DNA from: Acetobacter conturbans
GTDB lineage: Bacteria > Pseudomonadota > Alphaproteobacteria > Acetobacterales > Acetobacteraceae
Assembly: GCF_011516755.1 (NCBI RefSeq)
Contig: NZ_WOSY01000006.1
Coordinates: 170,701 to 234,700, forward strand
Direction of reading: 5' to 3'
DNA: 64,000 bases
The notes beneath the pieces were generated by a model, which was not told the DNA's origin, searched no databases, and worked only from the letters and a program-made list of their open reading frames with translations. Both the position numbers and the translations under genes were made by a program. Shown piece by piece: positions 26,777 through 35,895 of this stretch. The first letter of the stretch is position 1. The number at the start of each line of letters is the position of its first letter.

Positions 26777-28570
26777 ATGTTGGGACCAATGGGGCTCCAC
26801 GAGACGAACAAGGCCGGAGCCGCCATGGAGCGCAGGCTTGAACAACTCGCCGCGCTTGCTTTTGCGGCGGCCGATGTGTTGTTCGAGGTGGACCGGGCAT
26901 TCCGCATCCGTCATGCGGGTGGAGGAATCCAGAAGCTGACCGGTCACGGCGCGAAAGCAGTCCGCGGTCTTTCTCTCTTCGATCTTATCGTTCCGGCTGA
27001 TCGCATCTATCTGCGTCGTGTTGTCGAGGCGTTTGACAGCGACAAGCCCGTTGGCCGCACGTCCGTGCGTTTTCTGTGTGGCGAAAGCGATTCTGTCACA
27101 GCCATGCTGGGCATGAGCGCCATGCCCGGTGGCAGTGGCGAGCGTCTCGTCACGGCGACGATCCTGGATCGGGGCTTCATCGCTTGCGCGGAGTCCGACG
27201 GATTTCTGGATCGGGCTGCTTTTGTCGATCTTGCGCGTCGTCTCACCCCCCGCGCTGGCGAAAGCACGCGGTTCACTGTCGTCATGCTGGCGCTCCCGCA
27301 ACTGGTCAGCAATTCGGCTATAAAGGGAACGGCGCTGGGAACGGCGTTTCTGGCGGAAGTGGAAGCGATCCTGCGGCTGAACAGTGAGGGCGGAGCCGTC
27401 ACACGGCTGGGTGACGATGCCTTTGCTTATGTGCAGAAAGTCGACGGCGATCCGAGGGTCGTCGAACGCAAGATCGAGGCTGCGACAGACGCGCTTCTTG
27501 CCAGCCCCTGCATCCAGACGCTGCCGCTGGACACCTCGCTCATGGAGCAGAAGGAGGTCGAAGCTGCTCTCAATTACGCGCTGGAGAAATTCTCGAATAA
27601 TCGTGCGCGTCTTGCCGAAAGATTCGACAATCTGCCGGACTGCCTTGCCGCCGCCACGAGCAGGGATCGGGGGCTCGTCACGTCCTGCCGTAGCATTATC
27701 GAGGACGAGACGTTTTTTCAGGTGCTGCAACCTATTCTGACGCTCAAAACGGGCGTCATACAGCATTATGAAGTGTTGACGCGGTTTGCCGAAGGGGTGG
27801 CGAGGGGAATCGCCAATACCGGCGATTTCATCAAAATTGCCGAGCAGATCGGCATGATCAACACATTCGATCTGCTCAACTGCGTAAAGACGATCAAACT
27901 TCTTCAGAAACTGCCCCCCGGAATCCGACTAGCTCTGAATGTGTCCGGCCGGTCCGTGCAGTCGGCCGAGTTTTCCGCCCAACTCCTGAACCTTCTCGAC
28001 TCTGCCGACATGCAGGTGGCGCCCTCCCGTTTGCTGATTGAAATTACCGAAACGCGGGGTATCAGCGACTTCGAGGGGCCGGTGGAACTCCTCCAGACGC
28101 TGGTAAGGCGCGGACACCGGATATGCCTCGACGATTTTGGTGCCGGGGCCATGAGCTTTGAATATCTGCGCCGTTTTCCCGTGAATTACGTCAAGATCGA
28201 CGGTCATTTCTTTCGGAACGCCATGATCAGTGGGCGCGACAGAATTCTGGTGCGTGCCATTGCCCGCTGCTCATTCGAGCTGGGCTGCCGGACCGTCGCT
28301 GAAATGATCGAGACGGAAGTTGAAGCTGCACTTGCCCGTGAACTTGGGGTGGAATGCGGGCAGGGATGGTTGTTCGGCCACCCTATGACGGCGGATGCGT
28401 TGCTGGCTTCGGTCGCGGCCAGTCAGGCTGGAAATCCAGCCCGCGTCCAGTCGGCGGTCAGACGGAAAATTTCACCAGTCATGTCCGAGGGGAATGCCGT
28501 GCCTGCCGCCAGCGTCCGCAAGGAACTGCCGCTTCCGAGCGTGGCAGTCGCGCCAGGTGGCTCCGTCTGA
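26777..28570 (+). CDS. PAS-like/degenerate GGDEF/EAL c-di-GMP phosphodiesterase
   Basis: The 597-residue protein has a PAS-like N-terminus (residues 20-130: FEVDRAFRIRHAGGGIQKLTG). Next is a GGDEF-like domain whose active-site motif has become RLGDDAF (about 212), so cyclase activity is unlikely. The C-terminal EAL domain keeps all key elements: YEVLTRF with the metal Glu near 332, LNVSG, IEITETR, CLDDFGAG, VKIDG and GQGWLFG. It is therefore predicted to hydrolyse c-di-GMP, possibly gated by the upstream domains. No membrane segment is seen. The start at 26777 has GGGAAGAG upstream; earlier in-frame starts lack support. Confidence 0.88.
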   Translation: MLGPMGLHETNKAGAAMERRLEQLAALAFAAADVLFEVDRAFRIRHAGGGIQKLTGHGAKAVRGLSLFDLIVPADRIYLRRVVEAFDSDKPVGRTSVRFLCGESDSVTAMLGMSAMPGGSGERLVTATILDRGFIACAESDGFLDRAAFVDLARRLTPRAGESTRFTVVMLALPQLVSNSAIKGTALGTAFLAEVEAILRLNSEGGAVTRLGDDAFAYVQKVDGDPRVVERKIEAATDALLASPCIQTLPLDTSLMEQKEVEAALNYALEKFSNNRARLAERFDNLPDCLAAATSRDRGLVTSCRSIIEDETFFQVLQPILTLKTGVIQHYEVLTRFAEGVARGIANTGDFIKIAEQIGMINTFDLLNCVKTIKLLQKLPPGIRLALNVSGRSVQSAEFSAQLLNLLDSADMQVAPSRLLIEITETRGISDFEGPVELLQTLVRRGHRICLDDFGAGAMSFEYLRRFPVNYVKIDGHFFRNAMISGRDRILVRAIARCSFELGCRTVAEMIETEVEAALARELGVECGQGWLFGHPMTADALLASVAASQAGNPARVQSAVRRKISPVMSEGNAVPAASVRKELPLPSVAVAPGGSV

Positions 28571-28689
28571 CAGTTTTGTAACCCTTGTTTCCACCCCCTC
28601 CTTTCTTGACGTGAAGACTATTTGAGAGCAGGCGGAGGCGACATGACGGTAACGTCAAGATTGTAATATTCCGGAAGTGGGGGGAGGGG

Positions 28690-29520
28690 ATGAAGCACTG
28701 GCATATCGACCAGCTGGACTGGGGCAGTTTCGATCCCTCCCGCGTCGACCCTGATCTGGTAGCCGTGGTGAAAGCGGCATCTGTCGTCGAGCGCAACGGT
28801 GTCGATTACGCCGTTTACCTGAATCATGTCTTTTCGGACGACAAGGATTTCCAGGAAGCGGCGGACAACTGGGCCCTTGAAGAGGTGCAGCACGGAGACG
28901 CTCTTGGGCGTTGGGCCATGCTGGCTGAACCCGGCTGGGACTATCCGGCTGCATTCGACCGCTACCGTTCGACGTTCCATATCGACCTCGACACGACCTC
29001 TTCAGTTCGCGGTTCCCGCACAGGCGAACTGATCGCGCGGTGCATGGTCGAGACCGGTACATCCTCTTTTTATTCATCGCTTGCGGACGCTACCGACGAG
29101 CCTTTGCTGAAAAACATCTGCAAGCTGATCGCTGCTGATGAATACCGGCATTTCAAGCTGTTTTACGATCATCTGAACCGCTATTTGCGGCGTGAAAAAC
29201 TTGGGCCTTGGAAGCGCACGCGCATAGCACTCGGACGTATTACCGAAAGCGAGGACGACGAACTCGCCTCGGCTTATTACACGACCAATGAACCGCCTTC
29301 GGTGCCGTATGACCGCAAGCGCTGCATCGCCGGGTACATGTCGCGGGCGCTGAAATCATACCGCCAGAAACACATCGACCGGGTCACCGGCATGGTTTTC
29401 AAGACCATCGGGTTCAAGCCACATAGCCGGCTGCACATGCTGGCGTCCCGGGCGGTTTATGCCCTGATCCGGCAGCGTCAGCGCAGCTTTGCCAAGGCAG
29501 CGCAGGTAACCAGCGCGTAA
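28690..29520 (+). CDS. Ferritin-like di-iron domain protein
   Basis: This 276-residue helical protein has two ExxH-type pairs: Glu65/His68 in WALEEVQHGD and Glu151/His154 in ADEYRHFK. Glu34 and Glu121 are placed as additional ligands, a pattern consistent with a carboxylate-bridged di-iron four-helix bundle. A basic C-terminal third follows. Ferritin-like proteins include rubrerythrin relatives, desaturase-like oxygenases and uncharacterised stress proteins; the reaction here is unknown. A strong ribosome site (GGGGAGGGG) precedes the ATG. Neighbours give no pathway hint. Confidence 0.8.
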   Translation: MKHWHIDQLDWGSFDPSRVDPDLVAVVKAASVVERNGVDYAVYLNHVFSDDKDFQEAADNWALEEVQHGDALGRWAMLAEPGWDYPAAFDRYRSTFHIDLDTTSSVRGSRTGELIARCMVETGTSSFYSSLADATDEPLLKNICKLIAADEYRHFKLFYDHLNRYLRREKLGPWKRTRIALGRITESEDDELASAYYTTNEPPSVPYDRKRCIAGYMSRALKSYRQKHIDRVTGMVFKTIGFKPHSRLHMLASRAVYALIRQRQRSFAKAAQVTSA

Positions 29521-29628
29521 CTCAGCTTTTGACCCTGTTGACCCTGCGCCTTACGATGTGAACCCAGCAGGTTATTCCAGGAGAAGGCTGCGTTTCGTAG
29601 CCTGCACTTGAAAGGTATCGTTCACCGC

Positions 29629-31689
29629 ATGTCGTCTTCGAAGATTTCCTCCCATATCCGTTCATCGTTCGCCAGTCTTCTGGTGGGGTCAGCGCTGGTG
29701 ACGCCCGCCGTCGCAGCGTCCGCCACCATCCAGCCTTGGGGCTTCGATCTGGCCGGACGGGACGTGAATGTCGCGCCGGGGAACAGCTTCTTTGAATACG
29801 CCAATGGCAGTGCGGTAAAAAAACTGGTCATTCCGGCGGACCGCACATCGTTCGGGGCCTTCGACGCACTGCGTGACCTGTCGCAGAAGCGGGTGCGCGA
29901 TATTCTCACTGGTCTGGCGCGGGAACGCATCAGCAAACCGGAGACCACAGACCAGAAGCTTGCTGTTTATTACACGAGTTTCATGGATGAGAAGCAGGTC
30001 GAAGCCCTCGGCGCGAAACCGCTTGCTCCTGATCTTTCTGCGATCCGTGCGATCAAAACACCAGCCGATCTGGCGCACCTGATCGGCACCGGACAGACGT
30101 CTTTCCAGTATTCGCCCTTTTCCCTCGGCATTCAGCCGGATGCTAAAGATCCCACACGTTTTTCCCTGTCGCTCGATCAGGGTGGGCTTGGGATGCCGGA
30201 TCGCGATTATTACCTGAAAGAGACCTTCGCGGCGAAAAAACAGGCTTACGGTGCTTATATCGTCAGGATGCTGCACCTTGTCGGCTGGCAGGACGGCGAT
30301 GCGATGGCGAAAGAAATCCTCGCCTTCGAAACAAAGATTGCGGCAGTGCACTGGGAACGCGCGGACATGCGTGACCCGGACAAGACCTATAATCCTCGTT
30401 CCGTTTCCGCGCTGGAAAAGGAAGCGCCCGGCTTCGACTGGGTGGCATGGCTTTCCGGGGCTGGCATTACACGGCAACAGGCGGATGCTGCGACCATCGT
30501 TGTCGGTGAACCGTCAGCCATAACCGGTCAGGCGAAGGTGATGAATGAGACGCCGATGCCGGTCCTGCAGGCATGGCTGGCATTCCATCTCGCGAATAAT
30601 GCGGCCTCCACATTATCCACTCCTTTCGTCAACGCCTCGTACGAGTTCAATCGAAAGACCATTGCCGGTCAGCCGAAGCTGGCCGCGCGCTGGAAGCGGG
30701 CCACGGATGCAACGGACGATGCGATGGGGTGGGCGATCGGCAGGATTTATGTGGATAAATATTTCCCTGCCGACAGCAAGGCCAAGATGGAGGAACTGAC
30801 GACGCACCTGAAAGCGGCCTTCCGCGTGCGTCTTCAGAACAACAGCTGGATGAGCGAGGCCACGAAACGGCAGGCGCTCGTCAAGCTGGATCATTTCGAC
30901 ATTCAGGTCGGTTATCCCAAGAAGTGGCGTGATTATAATGATCTGACCGTCATTCCTGGGGATGTTTACGGCAATGTCGCTCGTGCCAGCGGGTTCGAAT
31001 GGCGCTACTGGCTCGGCCACCTTGGCAAGCCGGTTGACCGTGACGAGTGGGATATGACGCCGCAGACGGTCAATGCCTACAATAATCCGGTCTTTAATGA
31101 GGTTGTCTTCCCGGCCTCAATTCTGCAGCCGCCGTTTTTTGACCCGCACGCTGATCCTGCCATCAATTACGGGGCGATCGGCGGCGTGATCGGTCATGAG
31201 ATGACGCATGGCTTCGATGATGAAGGTCGCAAGTTCGACGAGAACGGGCGCTTGCATGACTGGTGGACGAAGGAGGACGCCGAACGCTTTAAGAAGCTCG
31301 GTGATCGTCTTGGCGCGCAGTATGACGCGTTCGAGGTGCTGCCGGGCGTTCATCTCAATGGAAAGCTGACCATGGGCGAGAATATCGCCGATCTGGGCGG
31401 CCTTACTCTCGCTCTGGATGCGTATCGTGCCGCGCTGCTGACCAAAGACGCGCCGGTGCTGGATGGCATCACCGGCGAACAGAGAGTGTTCCTTGGCTGG
31501 GCGCAGGTGTGGCGCATGAAGGTCCGTGACGAACGCGCGCGTCAGCTTGCGGTGGTGGATCCGCATTCCGCGCCTGCGGCTCGCGTCAATCTGCCAGCGC
31601 ATAACATCGACGCATGGTATAAGGCCTGGAACGTGCAGGCAGGACAGAAACTGTATCTTGCGCCGGACGACCGCGTTAAAATCTGGTAA
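29629..31689 (+). CDS. M13 family zinc metallopeptidase (PepO/neprilysin-like), exported
   Basis: The 686-residue peptidase has a signal peptide (SFASLLVGSALVTPAVA before ASAT). The M13 N-terminal lobe runs from DVNVAPGNSFFEYANGSAVK and YSPFSLGIQPDAKDPTRF. The catalytic zinc site VIGHEMTHGFDDEG is near residue 523, with the third ligand in GENIADLGG. The family normally ends in CxxW; here the C-terminus reads DDRVKIW, ending in Trp without Cys, as in many bacterial members. It degrades peptides in the periplasm or outside. The start at 29629 is used because it begins the signal peptide; an in-frame TTG lies 21 bases upstream. Confidence 0.93.
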   Translation: MSSSKISSHIRSSFASLLVGSALVTPAVAASATIQPWGFDLAGRDVNVAPGNSFFEYANGSAVKKLVIPADRTSFGAFDALRDLSQKRVRDILTGLARERISKPETTDQKLAVYYTSFMDEKQVEALGAKPLAPDLSAIRAIKTPADLAHLIGTGQTSFQYSPFSLGIQPDAKDPTRFSLSLDQGGLGMPDRDYYLKETFAAKKQAYGAYIVRMLHLVGWQDGDAMAKEILAFETKIAAVHWERADMRDPDKTYNPRSVSALEKEAPGFDWVAWLSGAGITRQQADAATIVVGEPSAITGQAKVMNETPMPVLQAWLAFHLANNAASTLSTPFVNASYEFNRKTIAGQPKLAARWKRATDATDDAMGWAIGRIYVDKYFPADSKAKMEELTTHLKAAFRVRLQNNSWMSEATKRQALVKLDHFDIQVGYPKKWRDYNDLTVIPGDVYGNVARASGFEWRYWLGHLGKPVDRDEWDMTPQTVNAYNNPVFNEVVFPASILQPPFFDPHADPAINYGAIGGVIGHEMTHGFDDEGRKFDENGRLHDWWTKEDAERFKKLGDRLGAQYDAFEVLPGVHLNGKLTMGENIADLGGLTLALDAYRAALLTKDAPVLDGITGEQRVFLGWAQVWRMKVRDERARQLAVVDPHSAPAARVNLPAHNIDAWYKAWNVQAGQKLYLAPDDRVKIW

Positions 31690-31787
31690 GCGCACCCTTC
31701 TGATCCTGCCCCGGCAGGGGCGCACCTTAGAACGTAGCCTGCGTCACGGTTCTGGCGCAGGCCTCCACAGGAAAAGAACGCTTCCCG

Positions 31788-32543
31788 ATGACGATATTCA
31801 CGCTCGCATACCGCAACTCTCCCTTGCACGCCGCAGCGGCGGCAGCGGTCGCGCGGGTGCTGGAAGCTTATGAAATCGAGCCTGATTACGTTTCCGGCGA
31901 CGACGCCGCACTGGCCCGGATGATGGCGGATGGAGAGATCGATCTTTTCGCCACGGCATGGTTGCCGGAACAGGATGCGGCCTTTCTCTCGCCGGCCGTT
32001 GAAACGCTGGGCAATCTCTACCGTCCGGCGTTCGGTTTTTTCGTAAATGATGCTGCTGGCTCGTCGTTGTCGGAACTGTCTTCCCTGGAAGCTCTGGCAG
32101 CCTCCGACGTGGCGCGGAATCTGATTGTTCCCGAGAGCGTCGTGTCACGCGTCCGGCGCGTGGTCGCGGGATACCGGCTGACGGAAGCGGGTTTCACCAT
32201 CGAGTCGCATCCCGATGAGCAGGCCTATGAGGCTGCGGCTGCCGCGCTTGAGGCAGGCGAACCGGTTGTCCTGCCGTTGTTCAATCCCTGTTATCTTGTT
32301 CACAGCCAGCCCCTTCGTATGCTTGCCGACCCGAAAGGCATGGCAGGCGAGGAGCTTGAGGCCCGTCTGCTCATCAATAAATCGACCCGCAAAAGCGTGG
32401 ACAGCGATCTCATCGACGAACTGGATGAGTTGACGCTGGGCAACAAGGTGGTCAGTGCGCTTGATAATGCCCTGCGCCACCTCGGCATGACCGCGGACGA
32501 AGCCGCCGAGGAGTGGCAGCGCGGCAAGTTGCTGCCTCGCTGA
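31788..32543 (+). CDS. Betaine-type (OpuAC-like) binding protein lacking a signal peptide
   Basis: The 251-residue protein has the fold markers of glycine-betaine/proline ABC binding proteins: a paired-lobe layout, GEIDLFATAWLPEQD, GFFVNDAAG, and NPCYLVHSQPLRMLADP. Proteins of this family are normally exported, but this one starts MTIFTLAYRNSPLH, directly at the first beta strand, with no signal sequence and no upstream in-frame extension. No ATPase or permease gene is nearby. It may be a cytoplasmic ligand-binding or sensor protein, or an orphan. A short gene follows 1 base after its stop. Confidence 0.7.
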   Translation: MTIFTLAYRNSPLHAAAAAAVARVLEAYEIEPDYVSGDDAALARMMADGEIDLFATAWLPEQDAAFLSPAVETLGNLYRPAFGFFVNDAAGSSLSELSSLEALAASDVARNLIVPESVVSRVRRVVAGYRLTEAGFTIESHPDEQAYEAAAAALEAGEPVVLPLFNPCYLVHSQPLRMLADPKGMAGEELEARLLINKSTRKSVDSDLIDELDELTLGNKVVSALDNALRHLGMTADEAAEEWQRGKLLPR

Positions 32544-32544
32544 G

Positions 32545-32862
32545 ATGATCGTTTCGCCCGATCCCATGTCGCCAGAGGCTGTCCCGCAGCTTCATGGCGT
32601 GGACGGGATCAGCCTTGCTATGGCGATGACGGAAACGCATCAGCTCCAGGTTGGCGAAGGCGAGAAAGCGGTCATCGTGCAGCTTCCTCCACAGGCGCGG
32701 GGGATTTTCCCCCTGATCGATGGACGCGCCACGGTGGCTGATGTGGCTGCACGGCTCGAAACACGAGGCGTGAATGCAGAGCAGTTTGAAACTGTCTGGC
32801 GCGCTACGGTGAAGGCGCTGGCGCCTTTCGGGCTGCTCGCCCTCACTGCGCCATCTCCCTGA
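32545..32862 (+). CDS. Small protein of unknown function, possible PqqD-like winged helix
   Basis: This 105-residue soluble protein begins one base after the binding-protein stop, so the two are probably co-translated. The central block LPPQARGIFPLIDGRATVAD with VAARLETRGVN and TVKALAPFGLLAL resembles the short winged-helix/PqqD-like modules that read IDGRxTvaeia. No catalytic residues can be pointed to. It is followed 7 bases later by the YdcF-like gene. The fold resemblance is weak. Confidence 0.55.
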   Translation: MIVSPDPMSPEAVPQLHGVDGISLAMAMTETHQLQVGEGEKAVIVQLPPQARGIFPLIDGRATVADVAARLETRGVNAEQFETVWRATVKALAPFGLLALTAPSP

Positions 32863-32869
32863 CACTCCG

Positions 32870-33367
32870 ATGACGCTTCCTGTCATCGTCTTCGGCGCGG
32901 CTCTTTATCCCGACGGTTCTCCACGGCCAGTCCTGCTGGCTCGCGTGCAGGCCGCCTTTCACTTCGGTAAATCTCGTCAGGATTGCCTCTATATCGTGAC
33001 GGGTGGTGTTCCGCAGGGCGGTCGGACCGAAGCGGATGTTATGTCGGGTCTTCTAAGGGAAGCGGGCGTCCCTTCTGCGGCGATTTTACCGGAGGATCGC
33101 TCCGGCGACACCTATGAGTCGGCCATTGCCTGCCACCAGATGCTGCGGGAGCGTGGTTATGATGGTCCCGTTGCGGTTGTCACCAGCGACTTCCACATGA
33201 TGCGCTGCACCGCCATGCTTCGCACGCTGGGCTGGAGTATCGTGGCGGTGCCCGCTCCGACGCGCTCGGACATTTCTTTGCAGCGTCTGATCTGGGTCCA
33301 TGCACGGGAATATCCGGCGACAGTGTGGGATGTATTTCTCGTGCTGTTGTGGCGGCTCAGACAGTAG
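32870..33367 (+). CDS. YdcF/DUF218 family protein
   Basis: The 165-residue protein has the DUF218 pattern: VIVFGAALYPDGSPRPVLLARV at the start (GAA..DG with conserved Arg), YIVTGGVPQGGRTEADVM, LPEDRSGDTYESA with the conserved Asp/Glu/Ser-Thr motif, and VVTSDFHMMRC. Members such as SanA and ElyC are linked to envelope and peptidoglycan precursor functions. Most are anchored in the membrane, but this copy lacks an N-terminal anchor; a hydrophobic stretch occurs only at the C-terminus (VWDVFLVLLWRL). It probably shares a transcript with the two small genes before it. Confidence 0.87.
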   Translation: MTLPVIVFGAALYPDGSPRPVLLARVQAAFHFGKSRQDCLYIVTGGVPQGGRTEADVMSGLLREAGVPSAAILPEDRSGDTYESAIACHQMLRERGYDGPVAVVTSDFHMMRCTAMLRTLGWSIVAVPAPTRSDISLQRLIWVHAREYPATVWDVFLVLLWRLRQ

Positions 33368-33864
33368 GCTGCTCCCTCTAGACTGCAGCCTGGTCGTGGG
33401 CGCAAGTAGGGTTTGTCGTAGCACTCACTACGGGGGACTGCCTGTTCAACGGGCAGATGTTCAGCATGAGCCTGTTTGGGGGGAGTATACGCGCCGACAG
33501 GAGCCTTGCACTCCCTCGGACAATGAAACGGTCGCCCTTGGCGTTAGTCGGTTTCATTGAGCAGGCCGCCGAAATAGCCCGGAGTTTTCTCATGCCTGTC
33601 ATTGCCGCGATGGCTGATCATTATCGATGAACTCTTTCAGATCCGGCCTGAAAACGACCATGACCTGTCTGCATGTCCTGCAAAATGACGGGTTTCGGGG
33701 GCGAGCCGGTTAACGTGCTTCTTCTGCGCCGTTCCATTGCCATCCATTGACATTCCGGCGCGTTTTCCTTTCATCACCCCTCAGCTTTTGCCGGGTTCGC
33801 CCGTGCGTCGGGCGTGCCGCAGTGCGGTGTCCCATTACGCCATCATCTTGCTCAGGAGCGGCCG
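33368..33864. other. Intergenic region upstream of fabD with several hairpins
   Basis: Inverted repeats include CGTAG/CTACG near 33418-33433, CTGCC/GGGCAG near 33440-33458, GGGAGT/ACTCCC between about 33480 and 33515, and a 9-bp perfect pair CAATGAAAC (33521-33529)/GTTTCATTG (33551-33559). A TTGACA at 33747-33752, with weak -10 TTCATC 17 bases on, could serve fabD. No protein gene is convincing. The density of stems suggests a structured RNA or leader. Confidence 0.4.
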
Positions 33865-34836
33865 ATGTCCGTCTACGCCTTCGTTTTTCCGGGTCAGGGA
33901 AGCCAGTCTCCCGGCATGGGGCAGGATCTTGCCGATGCTTTCCCCGCCGCACGCGAGGTCTTTCAGGAGGTCGACGATGCTCTTGGGGAGCGTCTCTCTA
34001 AAATCATCTTTGAAGGCCCGGCAGAGACCCTGACCAGTACGGAAAACGCCCAGCCAGCGCTGATGGCGGTCTCCATGGCTGTGGTGCGGGTTCTCGAGCG
34101 GGAAGGTGGTATTGATTTCAGTCGCACCGCCACCTTGATGGCCGGTCATTCGCTTGGCGAATATTCCGCTCTTGCAGCGGCGCGGTCCTTTGGGATCGCC
34201 GAGACCGCCCGTCTGCTGCGTCTGCGCGGGCGCGCTATGCAGCGTGCCGTTCCGGCAGGAGAGGGCGGAATGGCGGCGCTGATCGGCGTCACGCCCGAAC
34301 AGGCGCGCGAGGTCTGCGAGGAAGCCGCTCTCCTCAAGGTCGAGGGGCAGCCGGACACGCACGAGATCATCGAGGTCGCCAATGACAATGGTGGCGGTCA
34401 GATTGTGATTTCTGGCCAGATGGGGGCCATTGATCGCGCGATCGTCATCGCGAAAGAGAAAGGCATCAAGCGGGCGGTGAAGCTGCCCGTTTCTGCTCCG
34501 TTCCATAGTTCGCTGATGCGTCCGGCCGCTGATGAAATGGCCGAGGCGCTTGATGCGGCGGACGTGAAGCCTCCCATGGTCCCGATCATTGCCAATGTAA
34601 CCGCGCAGAAGGTGACGTCGCCTGACGTGATTCGTGAGTTGCTGGTGAAGCAGGTGACCGGCACGGTTCGCTGGCGTGAAAGTGTCGAGGCGATGGTCGG
34701 TATGGGCGTCGATCATTTTGTCGAGCTTGGCGCGGGCAAGGTGCTTTCGGGCCTCATCCGCCGCATTGCACCGGATGCAAAGACGGAATCGGTCGGCACG
34801 CTCGACACCATCGACGGCTTTATTAAGTCACTCTGA
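33865..34836 (+). CDS. fabD: Malonyl-CoA:ACP transacylase
   Basis: FabD loads malonate onto acyl carrier protein for fatty acid synthesis. The 323-residue enzyme has the N-terminal FPGQGSQSPGMG, the catalytic serine in GHSLGEYSALA near residue 93, the second His/Gln region in LPVSAPFHSSLM, and VELGAGKVLSGLI. The start at 33865 has CAGGAGCG upstream. It heads the fabD-fabG-acpP-fabF cluster, the usual alphaproteobacterial fatty acid operon order. Confidence 0.96.
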   Translation: MSVYAFVFPGQGSQSPGMGQDLADAFPAAREVFQEVDDALGERLSKIIFEGPAETLTSTENAQPALMAVSMAVVRVLEREGGIDFSRTATLMAGHSLGEYSALAAARSFGIAETARLLRLRGRAMQRAVPAGEGGMAALIGVTPEQAREVCEEAALLKVEGQPDTHEIIEVANDNGGGQIVISGQMGAIDRAIVIAKEKGIKRAVKLPVSAPFHSSLMRPAADEMAEALDAADVKPPMVPIIANVTAQKVTSPDVIRELLVKQVTGTVRWRESVEAMVGMGVDHFVELGAGKVLSGLIRRIAPDAKTESVGTLDTIDGFIKSL

Positions 34837-34866
34837 CGGTCTCCAAATTTGGATCAAGGATTTTCC

Positions 34867-35610
34867 ATGTTCAACCTTACGAACAAGGTCGCTCTCGTCA
34901 CCGGTGCCACCGGGGGGATCGGTCAGGCCATCGCCCGTCAGTTGCACGCTCAGGGCGCCACTGTGGTGCTCTCAGGAACGCGCGAAGCCGTTCTCGCCGA
35001 GCGTGCGGCAGAACTGGGTGGTGAGCGCGTCCATGTTGTCGCTGCCGATCTTTCAGACCCGGCTGCCGCGGATCAGCTCGTCGCCCGCGCCGAAGAAGTC
35101 GCTGGCGCCCCGCTCGACATCCTTGTCAACAATGCCGGTCTTACACGCGACACGCTCGCCATCCGCATGAAGGACGAGGACTGGTCGAAGGTGATCGAGG
35201 TCGATCTGGCCTCGCCATTCCGCCTGTGCCGCGCCGCCCTGAAAGGGATGCTCCGGCGTCGTGCCGGGCGAATCATCAGCATCGCCTCTGTCGTGGGGAC
35301 GACAGGCAATGCCGGTCAGGCCAATTATGCGGCTGCGAAAGCCGGTATGGTCGGCATGACGAAGTCGCTGGCGCAGGAAGCAGGCTCACGTGGCGTGACG
35401 CTGAATGTGGTGGCGCCCGGTTTCATCGCTACCGCCATGACCGATGTGCTGCCGGAAGCGCAGAAGGAAAAGCTCGTCGGGTCGATTCCACTCGCGCGGA
35501 TGGGCACGCCGGACGATGTGGCGTCCGCCGTGGTTTATCTTGCGTCTGATGAGGCCGCATGGGTGACAGGCGCGACACTGCATGTGAATGGCGGCATGGC
35601 GATGATCTGA
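34867..35610 (+). CDS. fabG: 3-oxoacyl-ACP reductase
   Basis: FabG reduces 3-oxoacyl-ACP with NADPH. The 247-residue SDR has the cofactor motif VTGATGGIGQAIA (residues 9-21), NNAG, the catalytic Ser in IASVVG, and Tyr/Lys in NYAAAKAGM. The C-terminal end (VTGATLHVNGGMAMI) is typical. AAGGA lies 6 bases before the ATG at 34867. The gap to fabD is 30 bases. Confidence 0.96.
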   Translation: MFNLTNKVALVTGATGGIGQAIARQLHAQGATVVLSGTREAVLAERAAELGGERVHVVAADLSDPAAADQLVARAEEVAGAPLDILVNNAGLTRDTLAIRMKDEDWSKVIEVDLASPFRLCRAALKGMLRRRAGRIISIASVVGTTGNAGQANYAAAKAGMVGMTKSLAQEAGSRGVTLNVVAPGFIATAMTDVLPEAQKEKLVGSIPLARMGTPDDVASAVVYLASDEAAWVTGATLHVNGGMAMI

Positions 35611-35895
35611 AGCCGGTGCATGCAACCGGAAGAAGAGGAAACCGTTGAAGGGGCTGCCTTTTGTGCGTGACATGCGGTAAGGACTGGAGCAGGTTTTCTA
35701 CCCCGGCCAGACCGGAAACGCACACTGTTCAGCGCATCCGCTTGGCGACGGCAGGATTTCCGTGCTAATCGCCCCGCAGCCTCGTTGGGCATACCTCGGT
35801 TGCCCCGTTCGAATGCCCTGCTCCGGCGTGTGGCCGGGACGGGGTGAGCGCCAACCATTAGCCCGCATGCTTGGGCATACAGGAAGCAGAGACAG
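35611..35895. other. Spacer between fabG and acpP
   Basis: This 285-base gap probably contains an extra promoter for the highly expressed acpP. A 9-base direct repeat TGGGCATAC occurs near 35787 and again near 35873. No gene is visible. Confidence 0.4.

Noticed and set aside
26663..27766. Antisense frame over the EAL gene (367 codons)
   Set aside because: No protein-like composition; the forward frame carries PAS-like, GGDEF-like and EAL motifs.
30986..31000. tRNA T-arm-like GGTTCGAAT
   Set aside because: Falls inside the M13 peptidase gene; no acceptor or anticodon stem around it.
33835..34716. Antisense frame over fabD (293 codons)
   Set aside because: Shadow of fabD, which has all catalytic motifs.
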